Below, in pieces: positions 12,396 through 24,099 of a stretch of 64,000 nt of DNA. Under the pieces are notes generated by a model. It worked only from the letters and a program-made list of their open reading frames with translations, was not told where the DNA came from and did not search any database. Origin of the DNA: Meandrina meandrites (taxonomy: Eukaryota > Cnidaria > Anthozoa > Scleractinia > Meandrinidae); contig OY855906.1 in NCBI GenBank assembly GCA_963693305.1, forward strand, positions 8,958,102 through 9,022,101. The letters are read 5' to 3'. A program made the position numbers and the translations under genes. The stretch's first letter is position 1, and every line of letters begins with the position of its first letter.

Positions 12396-13532
12396 CCAGA
12401 TAATATATAACAACAAATAACAACTTAAATGAAGCTAATATGTTTGAAGCGTAGTCCAAGTTACATGTATGTGGACACCAATAAATACAAACCTACCAAG
12501 ATTTCCGCCTGTCACAAATGCTCCAAATTATTTAAAAAGCTGCTTAAAATTTCTCAAAAACTTTCTCAAAAGTTGCTCAAAAATTCTAAAAGTTGCTATG
12601 GTTGCTCCAAAATCTTAATGCTGCTTTCATATTTCCCAACCAGAGACCCAATTAATTCTGTTCCTTGACTCCTGAGCTTTTAATAACTTGCTTGAAGAAT
12701 TTTTAAACAATTTTTAGGAACGTCCCCTTGTATCTTATCGCAAAGAAAAATCCGTTAAAGACATTCGAATTTAAACTAAAAAATGCTAAAGGATAATGAA
12801 ATATTTTCTGTGAACTGCAGGAATCGTGCGGGCTCGTCAACAATTAACTCACTCCGCTATTTTGTATTTATTAAGATCCACCTAACGCTGACCACCTAGC
12901 GAAATCGCCTGTTTAGTAACGACAGGCAAACCAATGCTTCACAACATGCACCCACTGAGTACTGTTAACAATACTAGCTGCATGTGAAGGTTATGACCAA
13001 AAAGCGAAAATAAAAAAGAACATTTTGTGTTCAATATGCCTGTTTGGTACGGTGTTATCCAAAAGTTGGCCAAAAGTTGCCGAGTATCTTTGGGACAGCC
13101 TAAGCGTTCATAGTCCTGTTCAAGACACAAAAGGAACTACTGACGTGACCCACAGAAATATTTCATTAAAAAGTAGAAACACATCTACCCTTGTCCTAAA
13201 TTTAAATGTTATGTAATCTAAGTTTAATTCTATATGAAAATAAAATGTTAATGACATGTTACAACCCGTTTGAAGTAAATTGAGCCTGATTGCAGCTGGT
13301 GAGAACTTTTAAGTTCTTAAAAGTGTGGGCACGCCCATCCTCTCTCTTCTTCTTCCGGGCCATACTTTATCTTCATAGTGATAAATATTTGAAGACAAGT
13401 TCTATTCTTTTCACTGGATACGTGTGATTATACGATGATAGATCAAAGACCGCGGACCAGCAAAAGTATACTAAATAGACTAATCCGATGCTTCTTACAG
13501 AACATTTTTAACCATATTTAAATGAACTTTAC
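12396..13532. other. Intergenic, nothing recognised
   Basis: A degenerate 'ctcaaaagttgct' stutter occurs at 12530-12610. Open frames at 12429-12668 (+) and 13025-13216 (+) are short and unrecognised. Confidence 0.45.
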
Positions 13533-13535
13533 TTA

Positions 13536-13714
13536 GGGCGCGTTCGTTTGGGATCAATCCGGAATAAGAATAATTGGAATAATGCAAGTTAGCATTCGTT
13601 TGGCTGCTCTTCCTATTCCGGAAAACTTGGATTTCCATTCCGGCTATTCTGCTCCCAGGAGCAGAAGAGCCAGAATATATTCTTATTCCAGAATATTCCC
13701 AAACGAACGCGCCC
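13536..13714. mobile_element. Harbinger-like MITE with TTA duplication
   Basis: A 179-bp element with 18-bp perfect inverted ends, GGGCGCGTTCGTTTGGGA. It is flanked by the 3-bp direct repeat TTA at 13533-13535 and 13715-13717. Ends rich in G and a TTA or TAA duplication are the hallmark of the PIF/Harbinger superfamily. The interior has further symmetry around 'attccg' and 'gctcccaggagc' and no open frame. Confidence 0.8.
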
Positions 13715-13717
13715 TTA

Positions 13718-15450
13718 GCAAATCGTCTAATCCAAATATTACTAATTGACTCTCGCTTATGGCGTCGTCCTCTTAAAGTTAGCGTTATAGAATGTTCTCA
13801 ACCTCTCTTGTTTTATAAAACTGAAACGCCCTTTGGCTGTTAAGGCTGCTGCCGGCCAGAGAGAGTGCAGGGTGACATCCTTCTCTGTAGATTGCGGGAT
13901 TAATATGAAAATCTAAAATATTACTAACACTTGCTTAGAAAATATATATAATAAGTGACTCTTTTAATCTTTTCTTTTTTCCACAGGTAATTTGTGTTGC
14001 TAAAAAAAAACATTCCAATCGTTTGATCAGACACAGCGTTTACATCCCACAAACATGGAAATCAGCTTCTATTTCGAGACTTAGAAACGCGACGTTCTTC
14101 ATTTAAAAAGACCAGTTTTCTGAAATGTCCTCAAGGTGAACACGTGCTTTTACAATGGGAGTATTTCTGAGGCTAGCTCCGGATCACGCAAACATCTCGC
14201 AAACAAGTTTTAACGCCTGGATCCGGCGATCCTTCTGCCATGTCTGCGTAACCTATAAATATATTTCTCCAAAAACGGAACTCGATTAAATTTATCTAGC
14301 TAATTTGAAATTAAAGATGCAGTTCAATGTGATTTTTGTGATAGTTTATTTTGTCTACTAACACTACGTTAGAAACATCTTAATAAAAAATAATGCATCG
14401 ACAGCTTTTTCAGGAGAAAAAAATTCATATTTTCTGCATGTAACCTTTTAACAACCGATGCCCAATCGGTGCTATGTATTAAACATTTTCAGCAAGCAAT
14501 TGAATAGGGAGAAGAGGAAGATAAAACAATAAAACGTACCATAAACACTCTCAGCAAACATCATTCTTAACCATAACATGGCCTATAAATCCTAGCCAAA
14601 TCAATAGTGTGCTGGTTACGTTTTACTCGAGCAACGCCTTTTAGACCAAAAAGTATGAAAACAATCCAAAAAACTGTTATAGAGGGTTGGATAGAGGTTA
14701 TCGTCGAGCATAAGAAAACAAAAAGATATACTTTAAAATAAAGATATTAAAATGTATCATCTTGATGTTTGGTTCAAGGACTAAACACATGAAAAAGCCT
14801 TAAACACCATGACAAAATTTTAAAATTAATTAATGAGTTATTTATTACCTCTGAGTCAGCTTTATTCGTCGTCCAGATTGGAAATATCACTCGACTTTAT
14901 TTTGCACCAGCATCCTTTATTCACCGGACCAAATGTATCTTTATTATCTTTGAGAACTCTCAACTTTGGATTTGTCCTAAATATCGAAACAGTGAGGTTT
15001 CTGGGCCCCACGGAGTTTTCCTTGGGTGGAGATTCTAAAAAGGATGTTTTACAAACCTTTGATATCGATATGACACTGGAAAATCATGCAAGTGCCTCAT
15101 GGCCTTCATTGAGCGGTTTAGTCACCACCAGTGTCAGAAATATCGAAATACGCCCTCAAAAGGGTCTAAAAAGGAACATGGTTACATAAATAGTACATAT
15201 GCGAGGAGCCAGCCCAAAATTCTAATTGCGTGTCGGCTTAATTTTATACGCAGGTTTAATTCACAGCTGTTTCTACCTTGCCCTCTAGCTGTGCCAAAAA
15301 GTAATTTCCCGCGGTTTGGAGATAAACAAACAGTCACGAGCACCTTCCTTGATCACGCATTTTCACGAAATTTTCACTAATGTTTCCTCCTTTATAGTTT
15401 CCCTGTCCTCTTAGTTACAATGAAACTAAGTTTGTTTATACCAGGCCTCA
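13718..15450. other. Intergenic, two overlapping unrecognised ORFs
   Basis: Overlapping open frames at 14833-15189 and 15099-15380 (+) have no recognisable domain, and nothing supports translation of one over the other. Nothing else is nameable. Confidence 0.4.
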
Positions 15451-15484
15451 AGTAGAGAAGTTGATATAAAACGTTAGTTTTAAA

Positions 15485-15795
15485 ATGGAAGTCGTTGGGA
15501 ATACGTTGAAAATTCCTGGGGAATTGGAAATTTGTGATATTTTTTCTGCAAGTTTGACTCCAGCACAGCAAAATGCGATAAGGGTAATAAAAATAATATT
15601 CTTTGCGGTCTATATTGATAAATTTTTACCTTGCCGTTTGTTACATTTTTAACCTCCCAGTTTCCGTTTTTAAAGATTTACCGCATTTATCGCATGGTGT
15701 CAACACCTGCAAGTTTGAAAATGATCGATCGATGTTACGATAGCAGCGATAATGCGAGGAAACTTCGCTTCAAAAATAATGACTCATTTCAGTGT
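15485..15795 (+). CDS. Possible small two-exon gene (weak)
   Basis: An ATG at 15485 opens 33 codons with ordinary composition (start MEVVGNTLKIPGELE) that end at a plausible donor, ataagg|gtaata, near 15583. A pyrimidine-rich acceptor (aacctcccag|t) near 15660 reopens the frame in phase 0 for at least 45 codons, including an IYRIYRMVSTPASLK segment. A TATA-like gatataaaac lies just upstream at about 15462. No domain is recognised and the 3' end is unclear. It could be a real lineage-specific gene or a chance arrangement. Confidence 0.2.
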
Positions 15796-15879
15796 GTATT
15801 TATTTTAAACATTTATCATGGCACACGACGCGGCTTTTACTTGTGTGTTAGGATTAATCTTCACGGCTATATTTGAAGC

Positions 15880-18800
15880 GCAGATATGACCAGGAGACAA
15901 TAGAAAACAAAAATTAAGGCAGAAGCTGTTAAGATACAGAGAGAAACTTCCATGGGGTCAATTAAGAGGAAAAATAAGTAACAAATAGCTAACAAAACGT
16001 TTGAAAATCAGCGTTATTTTGCATGTATATGTCACACATCTTTAAAATGTTTAAGGCAGCGCTAGATCAATTGTATGAAGGCAGAAACTGTTAAACTACA
16101 GAAAGCAACAAGGGCCAATTAAGGGAAAATAATCAGAAAACGAACAAATGAGAACAAAGAAATGTATGTATGCAATATTTTCAGTGACGCGTTGCATATA
16201 ATGAAAAAAGATCAGCTCTTGAGCCTTTTACTTTATGCAATCAGCTTTTTAGCAAAGATAAAATCTTACAAAAATAAAAGATCTTTGTTGTCTTCAACAG
16301 GCAGCTATGGATTTTGTTAACTAATAAAACTTTTAGCGCTCGGGATAAGAACATAGTACGCTGTGGTTAATCCGACATTTTAGTGTTGTTTCTGACTAGA
16401 AATTTCCATTAGATAATGGCTGTAATGGCTCAGTATCAAATCTACACAAAACGTTATTATGAGACTTCCGGTTTACCTGCACTGTGTTCTTCCAATAGTT
16501 ACTGTTCAAATTCTTGGCATCGCTTGCAAACATTGCTTTCGTTTCCTAAACCGACTGAAAGGTCAAGCCTTTTTATCACTATTATCGGTAAACGTTCTGA
16601 TGGGTGATTGGCAGGTGAATTGAAAGACACATTTATGACAAAATTTAAAGGCAAATAGGATCCCCTTGATATTTGGAGGCGATATTTTTTCTGTATTCCT
16701 ATTTCAAAAACGTAAAAAGAAATTGCATGTGGAAAATAAAATGAACATTCTTTCTCTACAAATTTTGATCAATGAAATTCACTTTTAACTTGCTACATCG
16801 GTACTCTTTATGCTTGCATTTCAAAGCAAAAAAAAGAGAAAGGAAAACAATTTACTAGTGTAAATAATGTTATTTTACTTGGTGTCAGTGTAAGTAAGTG
16901 TTCTTAACGATCGTAGAAAGGGGCGTTATGCTGCCTTTCTACCTAGTAATAATTCATATTTTGGGTCTAAACTTAACGTATTTCCCTTACCTTTCCTTCC
17001 TCAATTTCGTAAAAATATGAACCATTTTCATAATAGTTTTTTCTGTCCATTTCTTTACCAACACGTTTTTCCTATCACGTACCTAGTAGTTTTTTCGCTC
17101 TTGCATTAAATATACCGATCAGTTTCTAAAACTCTCTCTTTCATCAGCTAACAGCTTTTTTGAAATATTTCCACTGCAGACAATATTCAACTTGGCTTGA
17201 TTTATGACTACTTTAGCTATCTTGTGTTCGTGTCTCGTGTGACAGCTATGTTATTTATGTTTCTTTATTGCTTTAAAAGGTTTTCACATAAAGTGGTCAA
17301 ATTGAAAGATGGAAACATATTTTGTTAATTATTGTGACATGTTATTAAAAAAACGATGACAACAGTTGTGATCACGCAGGCACAACAAATACTTGTTTTG
17401 GCTTCAATTCAAGGCCGACAAAACCTTAGCCGTTCAGGAAGCACACGACTTAGAAAGGATGACGTTAAGTTCAGCTGAAGTACCCGCCGTGATCTCGCGT
17501 GATCTCGATGCTATGAATGTGATGTCCTCTTCTTGTGTTGCTGGGTTACGTTAGTACTAAATTTCAGTAGTTCTGCTAATAACATAATACAGAAAGCAAC
17601 GTAGCTGACCGGTAAAAGCCCTCGATTTCAAATCCGGCGGCTCAAATCCAGCGGCCCAATTAGGTGTTGACCTTGGTGGTGTCGAGATCAACTTAAAACT
17701 AGTAGTAATCATGGATTATGGAGTGCGTTCGTGGGGATTTCTTTGTTTTGAACAGCCAATCCAAAACAGGAATTGTAATTAATTAAGAATCCAATTTCCG
17801 TAGAAGTATTGCTTCTCCTATTGCCAAGGTCTGAGGCTGCGAAATGGGTTGCGGTGACCAGACTTGAAACGGCCGCGCGCGCAACATAAACAGTAACAAC
17901 ACGCGTCCAACATCACTTGAAACTATCAGCAAAACAATTTTAATCCAACAGTGCACGAGGAAGCACAGACATTTTTTTTACTACTGTAGAAGGAAGCACT
18001 GCCGAAACGTTTAGTTTTCCGGCTAAATTGAATTGTTTTTGCGCGCGCTGTCTTTGCGACTTAGTGTGACGCAATTAATTGCCTTCTAATGTCTTCTCAC
18101 ATGAGATCGAGGCCATCCTGCCACATACCGACATACATACCGACATAGAACGACTTTCGCTTGCGCGTTCACAGGACAACCACGGGACCACAGGTCACCA
18201 CAAGATTAGGATGCGTTCTCCTATCGTCGAACGCAAAAAAAGAGTTCATATTGATCACATTTGAGTTGGTTTGCATTGCTGTAGTTTTTATACTGGTCAT
18301 AAAAGCCTTACTGGGGAATGGTAAACAAGATATTTACATATTGTGACGCTTCTATAGTCACCTCTTATAGTTAACCAATTTGTCATGCTTTCAGGGTTAA
18401 CCTGTTTTTAGTCTCGTTATTTGTTGAAAGGCTGAAAAGCCCCAATGCTTTGGCAACAATCTATTACAATCTATAATGGAACATTTTAAACACTTTTTAA
18501 GAAGTTCAGTGAAACAAGACCAAACTTAATACTGTTCAGTAAAAAAAAAACTTATTCCCAGCACTGCGATGCATACTAAATGCTTCTGCTGTTAGAAAAT
18601 ATATAAATTGTAAAGTATATAACCATCCACAAAACTAAGTTAACATTTCGGTCAGCCTTCAGTGGTCCAAAAAATGAAAAAAAAGAAACGGCGGCTACTC
18701 ATCAGTGAACAAAAGAACGTTAAGTGACAGTTACATATCAAACGAAGTAAGAGCTGTATTGGATAACATGTATAAAATGACAAATATTCCTTTAGTATTC

Positions 18801-19150
18801 TAGTAAAATCATTCGTTTTGACAGGGTTACGGGGCTATTGTGTTGTTGAAAAAATATTTAATTTTCAAGGGTCAAAATAAGCAGTGCAGAAAGGGATTAA
18901 TAACAAGGCGATAAGACACTTTTCAGAACAACTTTTTTCCTAACCGCTCTAGTTAAAAGAACCAAAAAAAAACTCTAACTCAATATTTTCGGCAACAAGA
19001 TTATTTAAAACCAAAACCATAGATGGACTTTTTAAAAGAACTTCTTCATCAACTGAGATGTGGTATAAAATGTCATGAGGTGTCTCCCTATTGTCTCACA
19101 ACATCAACTGAGTGCAGAATAGTCACTCCCATTCAGAATCGGATAAAATT
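15880..19150. other. Intergenic, nothing firm
   Basis: AT-rich. At about 17590-17650 a degenerate tRNA-like stretch carries a B-box-like 'ggctcaaatcc', perhaps a decayed SINE head. Open frames at 16416-16607 and 18079-18346 are short and without recognisable domains. Confidence 0.4.
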
Positions 19151-19163
19151 TAGTGTTGAACTA

Positions 19164-19298
19164 CGACGAGTTATAGAAACACTCGTGAAGGTTAAGGAGA
19201 ACTCGAAAAAGCTGTGGAAACACTTGCCTATCGGCTCGTGTTCTCATGCACAGCATTTTTCGTTTTCCCAAACTTTCACTCGTGTTTCTATAACTCGA
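19164..19298. mobile_element. Foldback element
   Basis: The outer arms 'cgagttatagaaacactcgt' (19167-19186) and its complement near 19278-19297 face each other across about 90 bases, with further partial pairing inward. It is typical of a small non-autonomous inverted-repeat element. The open frame at 19023-19331 spanning it is not a gene. Confidence 0.6.
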
Positions 19299-19399
19299 AC
19301 ATGTTTTCTCTTTCTTACAAGCTCTTACTAAAGGGTACTAGTGTTATTGATCCTTAAAAGAGTAAAATAAATAAATTAAAAAATTAATCACTTTATTTT

Positions 19400-19651
19400 T
19401 AAGTGTCAATGTATTTAGCACGGCTGTGCTAATTGAGGACACTGTAAATAGTGAAACAAATATCATAAATCGAACAGAAACTTGTTAAAAATCCCAACTG
19501 GCAGGAGGCTGACCAGTCGGCTATATACAAAGCGTGGAGGGGTTGAATTCGGGACCACCGAAGACAAATCCAACTATTGGCAGCGAGGAGGATTTGAACC
19601 CGGGACCTCCGGGTTACAAGTCCAGCGCCCTAACCACTAGGCCACGCTGCC
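19400..19651 (-). mobile_element. tRNA-derived SINE
   Basis: The minus strand begins at 19651 with a 73-nt tRNA-like head. The remainder, down to about 19400, is a non-tRNA body containing a second 'gtcccgaattcaacccctc' segment and a 'ccagttgggattttt' tail region. The head shares its internal Pol III promoter with real tRNAs, and the attached body marks it as a SINE. Confidence 0.7.
19579..19651 (-). tRNA. tRNA-Thr(UGU)-like head of the SINE
   Basis: 73 nt with a perfect 7-bp acceptor stem (GGCAGCG/CGCTGCC), an A-box TGGCCTAGTGG, an anticodon loop CTTGTAA (anticodon TGT, threonine) and a B-box GGTTCAAATCC. The T stem has two mismatches and the anticodon stem one A-C and one G-U pair. Together with the SINE body immediately downstream, this makes it a tRNA-derived promoter rather than a functional tRNA gene. 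Confidence 0.45.
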
Positions 19652-19659
19652 TCACAGTA

Positions 19660-20950
19660 AGTACTGGAAAGTGCTGGAAAACACTAACCAGTGATGATTA
19701 ATTAGAGAGCATGTAAAAAATAAATAGAGCCCCTCAATCTAGTGCTTTAGTCATCGTCCCCTTCGACAAGCAAGTGATATGTTACTTGCCTTCTGTGTTT
19801 ACCGGGTGAAAGCGTCGAATAGCTTAGTACAAAGCACCTCATTTGTTTGACGTGTGGCCCATTGTCACCGTGAATGATCGACGCGACTCTGACATCTGCC
19901 CAGTTATTTGTCTTGGAACTTACCATTATCACTTTTAATTCTGTGGAATAAGCCCTTGAATCTCAGACGTGCGTCTCAATGCGACGTATTTCATTGGTTG
20001 TTGTATGTAAAAAAACCCACAATTCAAGGCGATGTTTTCGCGGCTTTACACCACTGGAGTAGGCTCATTACAGCTGCTGTTACAACTCAGTCACTGAAAA
20101 TGTTAATTGAAACTCCCTACAATTTTACGATGAGATTTGGTAATACACACAGAAATAATGCAAGGAGATTGTTGATTGACTTTGAAGAACAATGTCGAAG
20201 CTGTGTAACTCTTCATTAGTATACCTGGAAAACACAAAACAAATACTTTGATTTTCCATGATTCAATTTTAGTTTTTTTTATCGTCTCTTTATTCACATT
20301 CAAAATAGTGGTGGAAATTACGTACGACGCAGAGTAAATCAAGTTAAAGATGAAAAGATAGATGCGGCACAAAATTCTTAGACAATGGCCTTAGCGCCAA
20401 AAAGGCGGCAAGCATAAAATGCATCGACGGGGGGTCACGACTCAAAGCAGGGTTGTTTTCTATAAAGTTTATCCGAATGTTCTTGAAGTTCTTCCGCCGA
20501 ATTGTTCTTGAAGTTCTTCCGCCGAATTGTGATAATCAGCTCAAAACTTACCCAAAAATTGATGGATGAGTGCTGGATTAGATTTTGCCCTTTTGGGCTT
20601 TGCCGATGCAAACGCAGACACAAGCAAGAGATAGAGTTTTGCGTTATCCGCCCAACAGTACTTGTTCAAGGTTGTCACCCTCGTCCCTCTGCCCAACAAA
20701 CAAAGTGGTTAAACGTCCTACAGAAACATTGACAACTGCGACAGTATTAAAGCCAATCACTTTATTAAACAAACAATTGGAAACACTTTGTTTTGATTCT
20801 CAGATCTTATGCTAAGTACGACACGCAAGCCCCTCTACTAAACAATACAGGAAATAACGAGGAACAATTTCAGAAAAATTGAAAGTTTATTTTTCGGATT
20901 GAAGTAGGACAGATCGAATCTGCGAATTAGAAGGAGTTGCATTTTTCTGT
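19660..20950. other. Intergenic, one tandem duplication
   Basis: No supported gene. A 25-bp unit is perfectly duplicated at 20479-20528. Confidence 0.45.
20479..20528. repeat. Perfect 25-bp tandem duplication
   Basis: Two adjacent identical units (20479-20503 and 20504-20528) containing 'cttgaagttcttccgccg'. Identity suggests a recent slip. Confidence 0.9.
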
Positions 20951-20956
20951 TTACCG

Positions 20957-20967
20957 CTATATATGAA
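20957..20967 (+). promoter_or_regulatory. TATA-like motif upstream of the SOX gene
   Basis: A 'gctatatatgaa' motif lies about 240 bases before the chosen SOX start codon. A gattggc (reverse CCAAT) lies nearer, at about 21088. Such motifs are common by chance in AT-rich DNA. Confidence 0.2.
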
Positions 20968-21203
20968 TTAAAGGTGTTCACGTCGTTGTAAATAATTTAT
21001 TAATGGTTTCTGGTGCCACTCTGTTTGGGTGCTTGTGGAATACCTGCCACTAATATGTCTTTAATTGGCTTTGTTCAAAATTAATTGATTGGCTTTTCTT
21101 ATCACAGCAAGTGATTTAATGTGATTTAAACGCTTTGTGCGTGAGACAGCATCAGGGATACCACTTCGCAAGATATCACGCAAATTCGTGCTACGTTCTA
21201 GGC

Positions 21204-21863
21204 ATGAATTCTGAGGAAGGGCATGTGAAACGGCCCATGAATTGCTTCATGGTGTGGAGTCGAGAAAAGCGTTACCATATTCTGAAGGAACATCCGGGAA
21301 TTAACAACGCTGAAGTTAGTAAGGCACTAGGTGCAGCATGGCGAAAACTTTCTGAAGAAGACAAAGAACCGTACGTAGAAGAAGCGAGGAGACTCACAGA
21401 GCAGCACAAGATGGAAAACCCTGGATACAAGTACCAACCAAAGCGACGCAAGTCTAAGAGGAAGCGACAGCCAGACAAGAAAACTGTCACACCCACGACG
21501 CATTATAAGAAAAGCGAAACTCGCAAATCATCCAATGAGAAGATACATTTGCCACTTAAAATTATGTCCAGGCCAAGCATATCGCAAATCGATGAATTGG
21601 ATGGAAGGCAGTCGGTTTTCTTTCCTCCACAGCTTGGCACGCCTTGCTTTCCGCCAACCTTCCATACAGGCACATATGGATTGTGTTCATGCCATTATTT
21701 CTACCCTTCACCTCATTACTACCCCTCTTTGGCTGGTGGAGCGAATGAGCGGTCTTTCTACAACAATGTAAGCAGCACTTCTTGCTTTAGATCTTTCAGC
21801 GTTCAAGAACAGTCACAAACAGGCCGCAAGGTGGAATCTATGTTCCATCACTACAAAATGTGA
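21204..21863 (+). CDS. SOX-family HMG-box transcription factor
   Basis: Encodes about 219 residues in one exon. A SOX HMG box fills residues 7-85: it opens with HVKRPMNCFMVWSREKR, keeps the core tryptophan pattern (AAWRKLSEEDKEPYVEEARR) and closes with YKYQPKRRKSKRKR, a basic tail and likely nuclear signal. SOX proteins bend DNA at (A/T)ACAA(T/A) sites and act in the nucleus. The usual RPMNAFMVW signature has Cys in place of Ala. The frame is open for 23 further codons upstream (ATG at 21135), but the ATG at 21204 puts the box at the N terminus and is preferred. The C-terminal part is rich in Ser, Tyr, Pro and Phe, a possible activation region. The subgroup (B, E/F or a cnidarian-specific one) cannot be assigned by eye. 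Confidence 0.9.
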   Translation: MNSEEGHVKRPMNCFMVWSREKRYHILKEHPGINNAEVSKALGAAWRKLSEEDKEPYVEEARRLTEQHKMENPGYKYQPKRRKSKRKRQPDKKTVTPTTHYKKSETRKSSNEKIHLPLKIMSRPSISQIDELDGRQSVFFPPQLGTPCFPPTFHTGTYGLCSCHYFYPSPHYYPSLAGGANERSFYNNVSSTSCFRSFSVQEQSQTGRKVESMFHHYKM

Positions 21864-22177
21864 TTCAAATTCACTAAACGGAAATTTTTATTTGTATAAA
21901 AGTAACTTCGCAGAGAAGTGTCTTAAATTTAAGATCAATATGTGCAGAGAACTTAGCACTTACTTTATTATAATAACAATGCAATATATTTATAAGAGTT
22001 TCTTCAAAGGTTTGACTGTAGGGAAATCTTGTTTTTAGATAAGCATGCTTTGTTTTCGAACAATAGCTAATCGGCGTGTAACTTCGATTGAAAGGAAAAC
22101 TGTTTCTGAAGTAACTAAATCATAACTCAACCCTTATTAACTCATATTGCATTTTTAACTATCGCCAAACTTCTTTG

Positions 22178-22183
22178 AATAAA
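22178..22183 (+). terminator. Candidate polyadenylation signal for the SOX gene
   Basis: AATAAA about 315 bases after the SOX stop codon. It is the canonical hexamer, in a plausible position for a 3' UTR. Confidence 0.4.
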
Positions 22184-22189
22184 TTGGCA

Positions 22190-23400
22190 GTTTGCAGGCA
22201 CATATAATCTCTCGAGTGGTTTGTATGTTTATCTCAATTCCTGAAGGACGAATTTGTTTTCACACAGAGATGCTAATAGCTTAATCGAAATCCACGCTTC
22301 AAACAAAAACATTTTACAGCGTATTTGACCGCAATGCTTTGTTTACAAGGATTTGAAGTGATACAGTATAACTTGTGGATTCAGCCGTTATCTATGTAAT
22401 TTGAAAAGGGAAGCCCCCCATGGTGAGTGGGTGGGCCCATTGTATGTGTTTCCTCTATGTGTACCTTCCTGTATGTATACATTGTTTATCTAGCAGCGGA
22501 AAATTGAAAGTCCTGGTTGTAATTAAACTACCCCTGTCATTTTGCTCCAACATCTTCAACATTGCTTGGCCTTGCTGTGGCGCGTTGTGGTCAAACTGGC
22601 GACCACAACATGCTGCAACATTTTGCACTGTTCAGCGCGGCTATCGTTCGTTTAATACATGTTAACAAACGCTTGACTTGTTCTCCTGCCAGAGTGAAAG
22701 AGCTTAGAGTAGTACGTACCGGTACGTACCGAATATGTTACTCATTTAAAATCACATCGTCGCCAAAAGTGTTGCACCTTCGATTCTTCCAAAGTCTTTT
22801 AAAGTGATCCAACCGGAGACCAGAAGGTCCCCACAGTGTTGCAAGATATTAAATCAAAATGCTGGGATCGTTTGACCAGCTGCAGCTGCAGGTTCTAGAG
22901 TTTCGAGTTTGCTTGAAAGAAAGTACTAGTACACACTGATGTTAATTGCCGTTTGTTTGTTTGTGGTTCCTCCATCAATCCTTTTTTAAGGTCTTCCACA
23001 ACGTTACGAACATACATTTTAACTCTTACAAATCAAAAAGACCTAAAGCATAAGGCGTAAGCAATGTCTACATAATGCATGGCCTTACAATAGCTGAACA
23101 ACGCAGACAGCGTGCAACTTTGGAACGCTTACCTTTTACCAACGATTTATGGTCTGAACGCTTTGCAGAACGTTCGAAATAATCAATTGGCATAAGTATT
23201 TTTTATACGCCTGCGGCTGCTCAGGTTCTTTATTGATTTTTAGATTTAGCCTTTATATCTTTCAGTTTTCGTGAAGCTTTAACAGTGTTAAAAAATGATC
23301 GATGAAAATAACTCTCGGATGACGAGATAGAAAAAGGGTTTCTGTAGTGATAGCAGACGCAAGTTGGCCCGGATATGATGCAGGGTGTGATAGTCATATT
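22190..23400. other. Intergenic, nothing recognised
   Basis: Overlapping open frames at 22420-22807 (+) have no domain. There is a small 'gtacgtaccggtacgtacc' near-palindrome at about 22711. Confidence 0.4.
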
Positions 23401-23401
23401 T

Positions 23402-23444
23402 AACAATTATTCCACGAGCGCGCGTTGGATATGAGATGGTAGAT

Positions 23445-23477
<33 letters not shown>

Positions 23478-23517
23478 AACGATCCCATATCCAACAAGCG
23501 CGAGTGGAATAATTGTT
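23402..23517. repeat. Imperfect foldback, about 116 bp
   Basis: The arms start 'aacaattattccac' and end 'gtggaataattgtt'. Inward they share 'gttggatatg' and 'tagccaac' blocks around a GC-rich centre (gaggcgcgtagcgccgag). The whole segment can fold into one hairpin. Confidence 0.8.
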
Positions 23518-23601
23518 TTATTAAAAACGCCCAAAAGAATTGCAATATTTGAGCTCCCCAGCTGTTTTCGTTGACGCGCATCGGCTACGAAATTTGTGGT
23601 G

Positions 23602-23627
23602 AATGGTATATGAGCTCATATACCATT
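23602..23627. repeat. Perfect 26-bp palindrome
   Basis: Centred on gagctc; arms aatggtatatgag and its exact complement. Confidence 0.95.
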
Positions 23628-23735
23628 GCCTGTTAGCCAATCAAATCTCAGGAATTGCAATATACCATTGCTAGTTTTTAATAACAGTTAATAAACGCGC
23701 GGAATATCGCCTGATACTTAGCCAACAAGACGATA

Positions 23736-23775
23736 TTCCACAAGATTGAGCAGAATTCTGCTCAATCTTGTGGAA
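23736..23775. repeat. Perfect 40-bp palindrome
   Basis: Two 20-bp arms (first arm ttccacaagattgagcagaa) meet at a gaattc centre with no spacer. It overlaps by two bases a second perfect 22-bp palindrome at 23774-23795 centred on ttcgaa. Confidence 0.97.
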
Positions 23776-23795
23776 CAATTATTCGAATAATTGTT
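23774..23795. repeat. Perfect 22-bp palindrome
   Basis: aacaattattc followed directly by its complement. It shares the 'acaattattc' motif with the ends of the foldback at 23402-23517, suggesting a common element family. Confidence 0.95.
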
Positions 23796-23998
23796 TTATT
23801 ATTCAACCAATAATTGTCAACGAAACTAATTTTGCAGCGTGAAAAACTGTGCTGCGCTTTGCAAGATTTTAGACGAATCTTGGCAACCTACGTATATCGC
23901 AGGATATCTGTTATGTACGGATGACGAATAACAATGACTTTCCGGCCATATATAGACATCGCGCGAATTTGTTGAATAATAAGGTAATAAAATTGCTT

Positions 23999-24092
23999 AC
24001 GTTTATTTGCGCCCGCGTTATTAAAGGTGTCATTTGCGGCCCGAGCGTAAAGCGTAGGGGCTGCAAATGACACTGCAAGGGAGCAAATAAAC
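23999..24092. repeat. Hairpin-forming repeat
   Basis: 'gtttatttgc' and 'gtgtcatttgc' on the left are answered by 'gcaaatgacac' and 'gcaaataaac' on the right, giving a stem broken by a GC-rich loop. It is probably another small inverted-repeat element. Confidence 0.7.
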
Positions 24093-24099
24093 AATATTC

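Noticed and set aside
17588..17655. tRNA gene
   Set aside because: Only a B-box-like motif is present; no acceptor stem closes and no cloverleaf can be drawn.
19579..19651. Functional tRNA-Thr gene
   Set aside because: The T-stem mismatches and the attached SINE body make a tRNA-derived SINE head more likely.
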